A stretch of DNA of 64,000 nucleotides from Pseudomonadota bacterium (GCA_029779845.1 JAKOZT010000132.1:62001-126000), one strand, 5' to 3'. Counted from the first letter of the stretch, positions 46,071 to 56,373 are shown. Notes: generated from the sequence alone by a model not told the origin. Made by a program: numbers and translations.

Positions 46071-49067
46071 TCATTCCCTTGCCAGCCCGGCCAGCAGTTC
46101 GACGTTGCCGCCCGCCGCGGCGGTGTTGACGGTCAGCGTCTGCTCGGCGCAGAAGCGATACAGGTAGTGCGGCCCGCCCGCCTTCGGCCCGGTGCCCGAC
46201 AGCCCTTCGCCGCCGAAGGGCTGCACGCCGACCACCGCGCCGATCATGTTGCGGTTGACGTAGACGTTGCCGACGCGCGCCGCCTCGGCGATGCGCAGCG
46301 CGCGGCCGTCGATGCGCGTCTGCACGCCCAGCGTCAGGCCGTAGCCGAGCGCGTTGATGCGCGCCACCAGCGCATCGACCTCGCCGCGCCAGCGCACGAC
46401 GTGCAGCACCGGGCCGAAGATCTCCTGCTTCAGTTCGGCGACGTCGTTCAATTCGAAGGCCACCGGCGCGATCAGGCGTTCGACCGTGGAATTCACCGGC
46501 GTCTCGCCGATCGACCGCGCTTCGCGCTTCAGCCGCTCGATCTGCGCGCGCAGGCCGGCATGGGCCTCGGCGTCGATCACCGGGCCCACGTCGGTGGCCA
46601 GCAGCGCCGGGTCGCCCACCACCAGCTCGGCCATCGCGCCGCGCAGCATCTGAATCACGCCTTCGGCCACGCTGTCGTGCAGCAGCAGCAGCCGCAAGGC
46701 CGAGCAGCGCTGACCGGCGGAGCGGAAGGCGCTGGTGACCACCGCATCCACCACCTGCTCGGGCAGCGCGCTGCTGTCGACGATCATCGCGTTGATGCCG
46801 CCGGTCTCGGCGATCAGCGGCACGATGGCGCCGTCGCGGTCGGCCAGCGTGCGGTTGATCAGCCGCGCCACCGCGGTCGAGCCGGTGAAGCACACGCCGG
46901 CCGTGCGCGCATCGGCCACCAGCGCGGCGCCGACGGTTTCGCCTGCACCGTGCAGCAGCGCCAGCGCGTCGGCGGGCACGCCGGCCTCGTGCAGCAGCGC
47001 GACCAGACGCTGCGCGACGCACGGCGTCTGCTCGGCCGGCTTGGCGGCCACCGTGTTGCCGGCGACCAGCGCCGCCGCGACTTGCCCGGCGAAGATCGCC
47101 AGCGGGAAGTTCCACGGGCTGATGCAGACGAACACGCCGCGGCCATGCAGGCGCAGCTCGTTGTGCTCGCCGGTCGGGCCGGGCAGGGTCTGCGCGAGCA
47201 GGCGCTGCTCGGCCTGCTCGGCGTAGTAGCGCAGGAAGTCGACCGCCTCGCGCACTTCGGCGACGCAGTCGGCGAGCGTCTTGTGCGCTTCCTTGACGAG
47301 CAGGCCGCAGAACTCGCTCAGGCGTGCGTCGAGCGCGTCGGCGGTGCGGCGCAGCACGTCTGCGCGCTCGGCCACCGGGCGTGCACTCCATTGCGGAAAA
47401 GCAGCGTGCAGACGCTGCATCGCGGCGGCTATCTCGGCCGGCGTCGCTTCGGCCATCGCCTCGATGCGCGTGGCGGCCACGGCAGCCAGCAGCGGCGCGC
47501 GCTGCGCGGGCACGGCGAGATCCGCGCCGCTCGAGTTCGGCCGCGTGCCGTACAGATCGCGCGGCAGCACCAGCCCCGGCGTCTGCGCCGGCAGCAGCGG
47601 CGAGGCGAGCAGTGCATCGACGTCGACCTGCGGATCGGCCAGCTGATGCACGAAGGAGGAATTCGCGCCGTTCTCCAGCAGCCGGCGCACGAGGTAGGCG
47701 AGCAGGTCGCGGTGCTCGCCCACCGGCGCGTAGATGCGCACCGGCACCGCGGCGCCGGCCATCACTTCGCGGTAGACGCTCTCGCCCATGCCGTGCAGGC
47801 GCTGCATCTCGAAAGCCGCGCCGCTGCCTTCGGCCCCTTCTGCCATTTGCAGGATGGCCGCGATGGTGCCGGCGTTGTGCGTCGCGAACTGCGGGTAGAT
47901 CACGTCGTGCTGCGCCAGCAGCGCCTTGGCGCAGGCCAGGTAGGACAGATCGGTGTGGTGCTTGTGCGTGAACACCGGGTAGCCCGCGAGGCCCAGTTCC
48001 TGCGCGCGCTTGACCTCGCCGTCCCAGTAGGCGCCTTTGACGAGCCGCACCATGAAGCGCAAGCCGTGCGCTCGCGCGATGCGCGCCACTTCCTCGACCA
48101 CCGCGAGTGCGCGCGTCTGGTAGGCCTGGATTGCCAGGCCGAAGCCGCGCCAGCACGGGTGCTCGCGCGCGATGCGCCCGGCCAGCGCTTCGAACACGTC
48201 GAGCGAGAGTTCGAGGCGTTCGCTCTCCTCGGCGTCGATGGTGAGGTTGAGGTCGGCGCGCGCCGCCGCGTCGGCCAGCGTCCACACGCGCGGCAGCAGC
48301 TCGGCGCAGACCCGCTCGCGCTGAGCCATCTCGTAGCGCGAGAACAGCGCGCTGAGCTTGATCGAGATGCCGTCGCAGGCTTCCGGCCCGCCTTCGCCGC
48401 GCGCCTGCGCGATGCGTGCGATCGCCTGCGCGTAGGCCGCGTGGTAACGCCGCGCATCGGCCTCGCTGCGTGCGCCTTCGCCCAGCATGTCGTAGCTGAA
48501 GCGCAGCGCGGGTTGGGCACGGCGCTGCGCGTGCGCCTCGTCCATCGCTTCGCCGATGTGCTGGCCGAGCACGAACTGGCGTCCCAGCAATTGAATGGCG
48601 CGCACCGTCGCCGCCACCACCGTCTGTGCGCCCAGGCGTTCGAGCAGGCCGGGCTGGTGGCCGGCTTCGGGCAGGAAGCGCTTGGACATTCCGATCGCGC
48701 TGGCCGACAGCGCGGCCAGCATGCGGTGCGGCCCCTGCTCGTGCGGCGCGTCGAAGCGCGCCTTGCCGAGCTGGTCGGCCGTCAGCGCGATCGCCGTCTC
48801 GGCGTCGGGCACGCGCAGCAGCGCTTCGGCCAGGCGCATCAGCGCGAGGCCCTCGGCGCTGGAGATCGGGTACTCGCGCAGCAGCGACTCCATCGCCCAG
48901 AACGGCGCCGGCTTGTCGCGCACCGCGCGCACCCAGGGCGCGGCGCGGGCGGCGGCGCGCGGCCAGTCGAGCCGGCCGGCGAGCGCGCTCAACGCTGCAT
49001 CCAGCGCCTCGCGCTCGGGGCGATACGGATCGGGCAGGCGCGCGGCTTCGGGCGGGGCGGTGAACAT
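46071..49067 (-). CDS. putA: bifunctional proline dehydrogenase / L-glutamate gamma-semialdehyde dehydrogenase
   Basis: PRODH segment (RLVKGAYWDGEVKRAQ) plus ALDH segment (ETGGINAMIVDSSA, SAFRSAGQRCSALRLL); 998 aa. Confidence 0.96.
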   Translation of the reverse strand: MFTAPPEAARLPDPYRPEREALDAALSALAGRLDWPRAAARAAPWVRAVRDKPAPFWAMESLLREYPISSAEGLALMRLAEALLRVPDAETAIALTADQLGKARFDAPHEQGPHRMLAALSASAIGMSKRFLPEAGHQPGLLERLGAQTVVAATVRAIQLLGRQFVLGQHIGEAMDEAHAQRRAQPALRFSYDMLGEGARSEADARRYHAAYAQAIARIAQARGEGGPEACDGISIKLSALFSRYEMAQRERVCAELLPRVWTLADAAARADLNLTIDAEESERLELSLDVFEALAGRIAREHPCWRGFGLAIQAYQTRALAVVEEVARIARAHGLRFMVRLVKGAYWDGEVKRAQELGLAGYPVFTHKHHTDLSYLACAKALLAQHDVIYPQFATHNAGTIAAILQMAEGAEGSGAAFEMQRLHGMGESVYREVMAGAAVPVRIYAPVGEHRDLLAYLVRRLLENGANSSFVHQLADPQVDVDALLASPLLPAQTPGLVLPRDLYGTRPNSSGADLAVPAQRAPLLAAVAATRIEAMAEATPAEIAAAMQRLHAAFPQWSARPVAERADVLRRTADALDARLSEFCGLLVKEAHKTLADCVAEVREAVDFLRYYAEQAEQRLLAQTLPGPTGEHNELRLHGRGVFVCISPWNFPLAIFAGQVAAALVAGNTVAAKPAEQTPCVAQRLVALLHEAGVPADALALLHGAGETVGAALVADARTAGVCFTGSTAVARLINRTLADRDGAIVPLIAETGGINAMIVDSSALPEQVVDAVVTSAFRSAGQRCSALRLLLLHDSVAEGVIQMLRGAMAELVVGDPALLATDVGPVIDAEAHAGLRAQIERLKREARSIGETPVNSTVERLIAPVAFELNDVAELKQEIFGPVLHVVRWRGEVDALVARINALGYGLTLGVQTRIDGRALRIAEAARVGNVYVNRNMIGAVVGVQPFGGEGLSGTGPKAGGPHYLYRFCAEQTLTVNTAAAGGNVELLAGLARE

Positions 49068-49177
49068 GGCATGCTCCGTGCAAACGACAGTGTCGAATAA
49101 GTTGCTAGGTTAGTAACTCATCGCTAGGATTTCTCTCGGAATCGACGCCAAGCCACCGAACGAACTTCAGCCGCCTC

Positions 49178-49663
49178 ATGAACAACGACGACAGCGCCCG
49201 CGCCCATTCGCTCGACAAGATCGACATCCGCATCCTGCGCGTGTTGCAGAAAGACGGGCGGATTTCCAACCTCAAGCTCGCGGAGGAGGTGCATCTGTCG
49301 CCCACCGCGGTGCTGGAGCGCGTCAAGCGCCTGACGCGCGACGGCTTCATCCTCGGCTACGAGGCGCGGCTGAACCCCGACAAGCTCGGCGCGGGCATGC
49401 TGGTCTTCATCGAGGTGGTGCTCGACCGCACCACGCACGACGCGATGAACGCCTTCAAGGCCGCGGTGCAGGTGCGCGCCGAGATCCAGGAATGCCACCT
49501 CGTGGCCGGCGGCTTCGACTACCTGATCAAGACGCGCGTGGCCAACATGCAGGCCTACCGCGAACTGGTGGGCTCGGTGATCTGGGCGCTGCCGGGGGTG
49601 CGCGAGACGCGCACCTATGCGGTGATGGAAGAGGTGAAGAACACGGCGCTGCTGGCGATCTGA
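49178..49663 (+). CDS. Lrp/AsnC-family regulator (probable putA regulator)
   Basis: LDKIDIRILRVLQKDGRISNLKLAEEVHLSPTAVLERVKRL; divergent from putA. Confidence 0.93.
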   Translation: MNNDDSARAHSLDKIDIRILRVLQKDGRISNLKLAEEVHLSPTAVLERVKRLTRDGFILGYEARLNPDKLGAGMLVFIEVVLDRTTHDAMNAFKAAVQVRAEIQECHLVAGGFDYLIKTRVANMQAYRELVGSVIWALPGVRETRTYAVMEEVKNTALLAI

Positions 49664-49723
49664 GGCGCGCGGCCGTCGCCGCTCTTGACGCTTTCCTCCA
49701 ACATACTGGACAATTGCTCCAGC

Positions 49724-50335
49724 ATGGAAGAAGCAACCGGATCGGACGACGACGACATCAACCAGCGCATCGCACGCCGCGTGGCCGGCTTGCGCGCCGC
49801 GGCCGGCCTGTCGCTGGATGCGCTGGCGGCGCGCAGCGCCGTCAGCCGCTCGACGATCTCGTTGATCGAGCGCGGCGAGACCAGCGCGACCGCGGTCGTG
49901 CTCGAGAAGATCGCCGCCGGGCTGGGCGTCGCGCTGGCCGCGCTGTTCGAGGTCGAGCGCGCCGCGCCGGGGCCGCTGATGCGGCGCGCCGAGCAGGCCG
50001 AGTGGCGCGATCCGGCCTCGGGCTACCTGCGCCGCAACGTCTCGCCGCCGGACCATCCCTCGCCGCTGCGCATCGTCGAGGTCAGCTTCCCGGCCGGCCG
50101 GCGCGTCGTGCTCGAAGGCGGCAATCCGGCGCACCCGATCGACGAGCAGATCTGGGTGCTCGAAGGCTCGATGACGCTGACGCACGGCCACACGAGCCAC
50201 CGGCTCGATGCCGGCGATTGCCTGGCGCTGAGCGTCGACGGCCCGATCGAATTCCACAACCCCACGCGGCGCGCCGCGCGCTACGCGGTCGTGATCGCGA
50301 GCGCGGCGCCGCGCACGCGCAAGCCCTCCCGATGA
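49724..50335 (+). CDS. XRE-cupin transcriptional regulator
   Basis: RIARRVAGLRAAAGLSLDALAARSAVSRSTISLIERGETSATAVVLEKIAAGL plus C-terminal cupin. Confidence 0.9.
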   Translation: MEEATGSDDDDINQRIARRVAGLRAAAGLSLDALAARSAVSRSTISLIERGETSATAVVLEKIAAGLGVALAALFEVERAAPGPLMRRAEQAEWRDPASGYLRRNVSPPDHPSPLRIVEVSFPAGRRVVLEGGNPAHPIDEQIWVLEGSMTLTHGHTSHRLDAGDCLALSVDGPIEFHNPTRRAARYAVVIASAAPRTRKPSR

Positions 50336-50799
50336 AGATCGAGATCGACGATTTGTCGCGCCCCGCCATCCACGCGCTGCTGAACGAGCACCTGCGCAAC
50401 ATGCACGAGCTGTCGCCGCCGGAGAGCGTGCATGCGCTCGACCTTGACGCGCTGCGCCGGCCCGAGATCACCTTCTGGTCGGCCTGGGAGGGCGAGGTGC
50501 TGCTCGGCTGCGCGGCGCTGCTGGCGCTGGACGCGCGGCACGGCGAGGTGAAGTCGATGCGCACGCCCGCGGCGCGGCGCCGCACCGGCGCCGGACGCGC
50601 GCTGCTGATGCAGGTGATCGGCGCCGCGCGCGAGCGCGGCTACGAGCGCCTGAGCCTGGAGACCGGTTCGATGGAGGCGTTCGAGCCGGCGCGCCGCCTG
50701 TACGAAAGCGCCGGCTTCGTCGCGACCGGGCCGTTCGGCAGCTACGTCGACGACCCGAACAGCATCTTCATGACCCTGGCGCTCGCGCCCGCGCGATAG
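50332..50799 (+). CDS. GNAT-family N-acetyltransferase
   Basis: GEVKSMRTPAARRRTGAGRALLMQVIGAARERGYERLSLETGSMEAFEPARRLYESAGF; ATGA overlap with the upstream gene. Confidence 0.92.
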   Translation: MKIEIDDLSRPAIHALLNEHLRNMHELSPPESVHALDLDALRRPEITFWSAWEGEVLLGCAALLALDARHGEVKSMRTPAARRRTGAGRALLMQVIGAARERGYERLSLETGSMEAFEPARRLYESAGFVATGPFGSYVDDPNSIFMTLALAPAR

Positions 50800-51484
50800 C
50801 GCGCGCGCCGAAGATCGCGCTGCCGATGCGCACGAGGGTCGCGCCTTCGAGGATGGCGGCTTCCAGATCGGCGCTCATGCCCATCGAGAGCGTGTCGAGG
50901 TCCAGGCCCTCGGCGCGCAGTTGGCCGAGCAATTCGCGCAAGGCGCGGTGCGGCACGCGCTGCGCGGCCAGGTCGCCCTCCGGCTCGGGAATCGCCATCA
51001 GCCCGCGCAACTTCAAGCGCGGCAGTGCCGCCACCGCCTTCGCCACCGCCGGCACCTCGCCCGGCGCCAGCCCGCTCTTGCTCGCCTCGCCGCTGATGTT
51101 GACTTGCAGGCACACCTGCAAGGGCGGCAGCGAGCCCGGCCGCTGCTCCGACAGGCGCTGCGCGATCTTCAGCCGGTCGACCGAATGCACCCAGTCGAAC
51201 TGCTCGGCGACCGCGCGTGTCTTGTTGCTTTGCAGCGGCCCGATCAAATGCCATTCGAGTGAAGCGCGCAGATCGCCCAGCGCGGCGATCTTGTCCAGCG
51301 CCTCCTGCACGTAGTTCTCGCCGAAGCGGCGCTCGCCCGCCGCATGGGCCTCGCGCACCGCGTCGGCACCGAAGGTTTTGCTCACACACAGCAGCGTGAC
51401 GCTTTGCACGGGGCGCTGCGCAGCCTCGCAAGCCCGTGAAATGCGAGCGCGCACTTGTTGTATGTTGCCCTTGATCGTCACCAT
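50768..51484 (-). CDS. YggS-family PLP homeostasis protein
   Basis: VTLLCVSKTFGADAVREAHAAGERRFGENYVQEALDKI...EWHLIGPLQSNK. Confidence 0.95.
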   Translation of the reverse strand: MVTIKGNIQQVRARISRACEAAQRPVQSVTLLCVSKTFGADAVREAHAAGERRFGENYVQEALDKIAALGDLRASLEWHLIGPLQSNKTRAVAEQFDWVHSVDRLKIAQRLSEQRPGSLPPLQVCLQVNISGEASKSGLAPGEVPAVAKAVAALPRLKLRGLMAIPEPEGDLAAQRVPHRALRELLGQLRAEGLDLDTLSMGMSADLEAAILEGATLVRIGSAIFGARAIARARAPGS

Positions 51485-51549
51485 AATCCTCTGAGAGTAT
51501 CCGCCGGCAGCGCCCACCGCGCGCTTACGCCCACCACTTCGCGCATCCC

Positions 51550-52593
51550 ATGGACATCACCCAGCTGCTCGCGTTCTCGGTCAAGAACAAGGCGTCCGAC
51601 CTGCACCTCTCGTCGGGCCTGCCGCCGATGATCCGCGTGCACGGCGACGTGCGGCGCATCAACGTCGACCCGCTCGAGCACAAGCAGGTGCACGACATGG
51701 TGTACGACATCATGAACGATGCGCAGCGCAAGGCCTACGAGGAGACGCTGGAGTGCGACTTCTCGTTCGAGATCCAGGGTCTGGCGCGCTTCCGCGTCAA
51801 CGCCTTCAACCAGAACCGCGGCGCGGGCGCGGTGTTCCGCACGATTCCCTCGAAGATCCTGACGCTGGAGCAGCTCAACGCGCCCAAGGTGTTCGCCGAG
51901 CTGGCGCTCAAGCCGCGCGGGCTGGTGCTGGTGACCGGGCCGACCGGCTCGGGCAAGTCGACCACGCTGGCGGCGATGGTCAACCACCTCAACGAGAACG
52001 AGTTCGGCCACGTGCTGACGGTGGAAGACCCGATCGAGTTCGTGCACGAATCGAAGAAGTGCCTGGTCAACCAGCGCGAGGTCGGGCCGCACACGCTGAG
52101 CTTCGCCAACGCGCTGCGCTCGGCGCTGCGCGAGGATCCGGACGCCATCCTCGTCGGCGAAATGCGCGACCTGGAGACCATCCGCCTGGCGCTGACCGCG
52201 GCGGAGACCGGCCACCTGGTGTTCGGCACGCTGCACACGTCCAGCGCCGCCAAGACGGTCGACCGCGTGGTCGACGTGTTCCCCGCGGCCGAGAAGGAGA
52301 TGGTGCGCGCGATGCTGTCCGAATCGCTGATCGGCGTGATCTCGCAGACGCTGTGCAAGACCAAGGACGGCTCGGGCCGCGTCGCGGCGCACGAGATCAT
52401 GCTGGGCACCGCGGCGATCCGAAACCTGATCCGCGAGAACAAGATCGCGCAGATGTATTCGGCCATCCAGACCGGCAACAGCATCGGCATGACCACGCTC
52501 GACCAGAACCTCGCCGACCTGGTGCGCCGCAACGTGGTGTCGCCGGCGGAAGCCCGGATGAAAGCGAAGTTCCCGGAAAACTTCCCGGGCTGA
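51550..52593 (+). CDS. pilT: type IV pilus twitching motility ATPase PilT
   Basis: MDITQLLAFSVKNKASDLHLSSGLPPMIRVHGDVRRIN...GPTGSGKSTTLAAMVNHLN...AIQTG. Confidence 0.97.
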   Translation: MDITQLLAFSVKNKASDLHLSSGLPPMIRVHGDVRRINVDPLEHKQVHDMVYDIMNDAQRKAYEETLECDFSFEIQGLARFRVNAFNQNRGAGAVFRTIPSKILTLEQLNAPKVFAELALKPRGLVLVTGPTGSGKSTTLAAMVNHLNENEFGHVLTVEDPIEFVHESKKCLVNQREVGPHTLSFANALRSALREDPDAILVGEMRDLETIRLALTAAETGHLVFGTLHTSSAAKTVDRVVDVFPAAEKEMVRAMLSESLIGVISQTLCKTKDGSGRVAAHEIMLGTAAIRNLIRENKIAQMYSAIQTGNSIGMTTLDQNLADLVRRNVVSPAEARMKAKFPENFPG

Positions 52594-52609
52594 AAGAGGA
52601 ATCGACACC

Positions 52610-53746
52610 ATGGAACGCGACCAGGCATCCAAGTTCGTCAACGACCTGCTGCGCCTGATGGTCAGCCGCAACGGCTCGGACCTTTTCCTCACCGCCGACT
52701 TCCCGCCCGCGATCAAGGTCGACGGCAAGGTCACCAAGGTGTCGCCGCAGCCGCTGACCGGCGCGCACACGCTGGCGCTGACGCGCTCGGTGATGAACGA
52801 CAAGCAGGCCGCCGAGTTCGAGAAGACCAAGGAGTGCAACTTCGCGATCTCGCCGCAAGGCATCGGCCGCTTCCGCGTCAACGCCTTCGTGCAGCAGGGC
52901 AACGTCGGCCTGGTGATGCGGACGATCCCGCAGACGCTGCCGACCATCGACAGCCTGAACCTGCCGCAGGTGCTCAAGGACGTGGCGATGACCAAGCGCG
53001 GCCTGGTGATCTTCGTCGGCGCCACCGGCTCGGGCAAGAGCACCTCGCTGGCCGCGATGGTCGACTACCGCAACGAGAACTCGCACGGCCACATCATCAC
53101 GATCGAGGACCCGGTCGAGTTCGTGCATCCGCACAAGAACTGCATCGTCACGCAGCGCGAGGTCGGCATCGACACCGACGGCTGGGCGCAGGCGCTGAAG
53201 AACACGCTGCGCCAGGCGCCCGACGTGATCCTGATGGGCGAGATCCGCGACCGCGAAACGATGGAGCACGCGGTGGCCTTCGCCGAGACCGGCCACCTGT
53301 GCATGGCCACGCTGCACGCCAACAGCGCCAACCAGGCGCTGGACCGCATCATCAACTTCTTCCCCGAGGAGCGCCGCGCCCAGCTGCTGATGGACCTGTC
53401 GCTCAACCTCAAGGGCCTGGTCTCGCAGCGCCTGCTGCCGCGCCAGGAGGGCAAGGGCCGCATCGCGGCGGTGGAGATCCTGCTGACCACGCCGCTGATC
53501 GCCGACATGATCTTCAAGGGCGAGGTCGCCGACATCAAGGACTTGATGAAGCGCTCGCGCGAGCTGGGCATGCAGACCTTCGACCAGGCGCTGTTCGACC
53601 TGTACGAGAGCAACCTCGTCACCTACGAAGACATCCTGCGCAACGCCGACTCGGTGAACGACCTGCGCCTGCAGGTCAAGCTGCACAGCCAGCGCGCGCG
53701 CAATGCCGACCTGGCGGCGGGCACCGAGCATCTGACGATCGTGTGA
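52610..53746 (+). CDS. pilU: PilT/PilU-family type IV pilus ATPase
   Basis: FVNDLLRLMVSRNGSDLFLTADFPPAIKVDGKVT...GATGSGKSTSLAAMVDYRN; directly after pilT. Confidence 0.95.
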   Translation: MERDQASKFVNDLLRLMVSRNGSDLFLTADFPPAIKVDGKVTKVSPQPLTGAHTLALTRSVMNDKQAAEFEKTKECNFAISPQGIGRFRVNAFVQQGNVGLVMRTIPQTLPTIDSLNLPQVLKDVAMTKRGLVIFVGATGSGKSTSLAAMVDYRNENSHGHIITIEDPVEFVHPHKNCIVTQREVGIDTDGWAQALKNTLRQAPDVILMGEIRDRETMEHAVAFAETGHLCMATLHANSANQALDRIINFFPEERRAQLLMDLSLNLKGLVSQRLLPRQEGKGRIAAVEILLTTPLIADMIFKGEVADIKDLMKRSRELGMQTFDQALFDLYESNLVTYEDILRNADSVNDLRLQVKLHSQRARNADLAAGTEHLTIV

Positions 53747-53774
53747 GCATCGTGCCTTGGGCCAGAATGGCCCG

Positions 53775-54677
53775 ATGAGCACGACCTCCCCGAAAACCTA
53801 CGAACCCACCACCGCGCGCGACGTCGCCTTCCTCGGCCTCGGCGTGATGGGCCTGCCGATGGCCGGCCACTTGGCGCGCGCCGGGCATCGCACCACCGTC
53901 TACAACCGCAGCGCCGCGAAAGCCTCTGCCTGGGCCGCCGAGTACGGCGGCCGCACCGCCGCCACGCCGCGCGAAGCGGCGCAGGGCGCGCAGATCGTGT
54001 TCGCCTGCGTGGGCAACGACGACGACCTGCGCTCGGTGGTGCTGGGCGAACACGGCGCCTTCGCCGGCATGCAGCCGGGCGCGATCTTCGTCGATCACAC
54101 CACCGCCTCGGCCGAGGTGGCGCGCGAACTCGGCGCGGAAGCGGACAAGCGCGGGCTGAAGTTCATCGACGCGCCGGTCTCCGGCGGCAACCTCGGCGCG
54201 ATCAACGGCGCGCTGACGGTGATGTGCGGCGGCGACGCGCAGGCCTTCGAGGCCATCAAGCCGGTGGCGCTGGCGTTTGCGAAGGCGGTCACGCTGCTCG
54301 GGCCGAACGGCGCCGGGCAGCTCGCCAAGATGGTCAACCAGATCGCGATCGCCGGGCTGGTGCAAGGCCTGGCCGAAGCGATCGCCTTCGGCGAGCGCGC
54401 CGGGCTGGACATGAAGGCCGTGCTCGGCGTGATCGGCAAGGGCGCAGCGCAGAGCTGGCAAATGGACAACCGCGGGCCGACGATGGTCGACGGGAAGTTC
54501 GACTTCGGCTTCGCGGTCGACTGGATGCGCAAGGATCTCGGGCTGTGCCTCGACGAAGCCAAGCGCAACGGCGCGCGGCTGCCCGTCACCGCGCTGGTCG
54601 ACCAGTTCTACGCCGACGTGCAGGCGGCCGGCGGCAACCGGCTCGACACCTCGAGCCTGATCAAGCGGCTGCGCTGA
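53775..54677 (+). CDS. NAD(P)-dependent beta-hydroxyacid dehydrogenase (3-hydroxyisobutyrate DH-like)
   Basis: DVAFLGLGVMGLPMAGHLARAGHRTTVYNRS...FIDAPVSGGNLGAINGALTVMCGG. Confidence 0.93.
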   Translation: MSTTSPKTYEPTTARDVAFLGLGVMGLPMAGHLARAGHRTTVYNRSAAKASAWAAEYGGRTAATPREAAQGAQIVFACVGNDDDLRSVVLGEHGAFAGMQPGAIFVDHTTASAEVARELGAEADKRGLKFIDAPVSGGNLGAINGALTVMCGGDAQAFEAIKPVALAFAKAVTLLGPNGAGQLAKMVNQIAIAGLVQGLAEAIAFGERAGLDMKAVLGVIGKGAAQSWQMDNRGPTMVDGKFDFGFAVDWMRKDLGLCLDEAKRNGARLPVTALVDQFYADVQAAGGNRLDTSSLIKRLR

Positions 54678-54692
54678 GCCGCCACCTCGAAC

Positions 54693-55328
54693 TTACTTCT
54701 GGGCCTGCTTGGGCTGGATCTCGGCCAGCTCGGCCTCGGTGATGATTTCGAACACCTTCACCACCTTCAGCACGCCCGGCACGCCGCGCGCGATGTCGGT
54801 GGCGCGGGTGGCCTCGCGCTCGGTGACGCGGCCCATCAGGTAGACCGTGCCGCGCTCGGCGACGACCTTGATCGCGTTGGCGAACACGTCCTTGGCGTCG
54901 ACGTAGCTCGCCTTGATCTTGCTGACCAGCACGAGGTCGCTGGAGCGGCTGGCGATCGACGACGAGCCCATCACCGCCAGCTCGTTGACCACCGCGCGCA
55001 CGCCTTCGATCTTGGCCACCGCCTGCTCGACGGCGGCCTTGTCGGTCTCGGCCGCCACCTCGCCGGTCAGCAGCACGTTGCGGTTGTAGCTGGTGATGTT
55101 GACGTGGCCGCGCTCGCCCACCGCCTCGCGCACGCGCGTCTGGCCCTTGATCTCGATCGACTGGTCTTCCAGCTGCGTGCCCGAGGTGCGCCGGTCGGTC
55201 ACCACCATCGAGGTGCCGACGACCGCGCCGCCGACCAGCAGCGGCGCGCAGGCCGAAAGCGCCGTCGCGGCGGCCAGGCCGGCGATCAGCAGGGCGGGGC
55301 GACGAAAAGCGAAGCGCTGAATGGTCAT
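54693..55328 (-). CDS. dolP: BON-domain lipoprotein (DolP/YraP-like)
   Basis: Lipobox ALSACAP; two BON segments; dolP-diaA-yraN-rsmI synteny. Confidence 0.9.
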   Translation of the reverse strand: MTIQRFAFRRPALLIAGLAAATALSACAPLLVGGAVVGTSMVVTDRRTSGTQLEDQSIEIKGQTRVREAVGERGHVNITSYNRNVLLTGEVAAETDKAAVEQAVAKIEGVRAVVNELAVMGSSSIASRSSDLVLVSKIKASYVDAKDVFANAIKVVAERGTVYLMGRVTEREATRATDIARGVPGVLKVVKVFEIITEAELAEIQPKQAQK

Positions 55329-55921
55329 GTGTTGTCCTGTTCTCCCAGAAGCTGAAGGTCGACCGCGTCGCACAGGCAGTGCAGCACCAGCAGGTGCAGC
55401 TCCTGGATGCGCGCGCCGCGCTCGTGCGGCACGCAGATGTGAACGTCGGTCTCGCCGAGGTGCTCGCGCAGCTTGCCGCCGCCGCGGCCGGTCAGCGCGA
55501 TCACCGTCATGTCTTTCGCCTTGGCGGCGTCCACCGCGGCCAGCACGTCGGCCGAATGACCGCCGGTGCTGATCGCCAGCAGCACGTCGCCGGGCGTGCC
55601 CAGCGCCTGCACCTGCTTGGCGAACACCGCGTCGAAGCCGTGGTCGGCGCCGACCGCGGTGAGGAGGGCGGTGTCCGCGGTCAGCGCGATCGCCGCGAGC
55701 CCGGGCCGCTCGCGCTCGAAGCGGCCCACGAAACCGGCCGCGAAATGCTGCGCATTGCCCGCCGAGCCGCCGTTGCCGCAGACCAGCACCTTGCCTCCGG
55801 CCGTGATGCAGCCGACCACCGCGTTGACGGCGTCGGCGATCGGCTTGGCGAGGATCTCGGCAGCGGCGTACTGAAGGTCGGCGCTGTCGAAGAACTGCTG
55901 CTGGATGCGTTGTTCGAGCAT
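55325..55921 (-). CDS. diaA: SIS-domain protein (DiaA/GmhA family)
   Basis: MLEQRIQQQFFDSADLQYAAAEILAKPI...GKVLVCGNGGSAGNAQHFAAGFVGRFERERPGLAAIAL. Confidence 0.9.
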   Translation of the reverse strand: MLEQRIQQQFFDSADLQYAAAEILAKPIADAVNAVVGCITAGGKVLVCGNGGSAGNAQHFAAGFVGRFERERPGLAAIALTADTALLTAVGADHGFDAVFAKQVQALGTPGDVLLAISTGGHSADVLAAVDAAKAKDMTVIALTGRGGGKLREHLGETDVHICVPHERGARIQELHLLVLHCLCDAVDLQLLGEQDNT

Positions 55922-55986
55922 GGGCAGGCATCATAAGACACGGGCTTACCCTGACAGTTCCCTGCGCACCGCGGCGGTGCGGCGCT

Positions 55987-56373
55987 TCAGCCGGCGTCGA
56001 AGGCCCCCCGCAGCCACTCGACGTGCGCGCCGTCGATCGCCACCACGTCGAAGCGGCACGGCGGCGGGCTGGCCCAGCGCATCAGGTAGTGCCGCGCGGC
56101 CAGCACGATGCGGCGCTGCTTGGCCGCGACGATGCTGGCCGCCGCGCCGCCGTGAGAGGCGCTTGCGCGCTGGCGCACCTCGGCGAACACCAGCGTGCCG
56201 TCGCGCTCGCGCAGGATCAGGTCGACCTCGCCGCCGCGTGCGTGCGGACCGCGCGCCACCCGATAATTCCGCTCCACGAGGACGAGCCCGGCACGCTTCA
56301 GGTGCGCGAGGGCGAGCGCCTCGCCTTCGTCACCGATCGCCTTCGTCGTCCGCCGCCCTCCCGTGAACTCCAT
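55987..56373 (-). CDS. YraN (UPF0102) family endonuclease-like protein
   Basis: KAIGDEGEALALAHLKRAGLVLVERNYRVARGPHARGGEVDLILRERDGTLVFAEVRQR. Confidence 0.92.
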   Translation of the reverse strand: MEFTGGRRTTKAIGDEGEALALAHLKRAGLVLVERNYRVARGPHARGGEVDLILRERDGTLVFAEVRQRASASHGGAAASIVAAKQRRIVLAARHYLMRWASPPPCRFDVVAIDGAHVEWLRGAFDAG

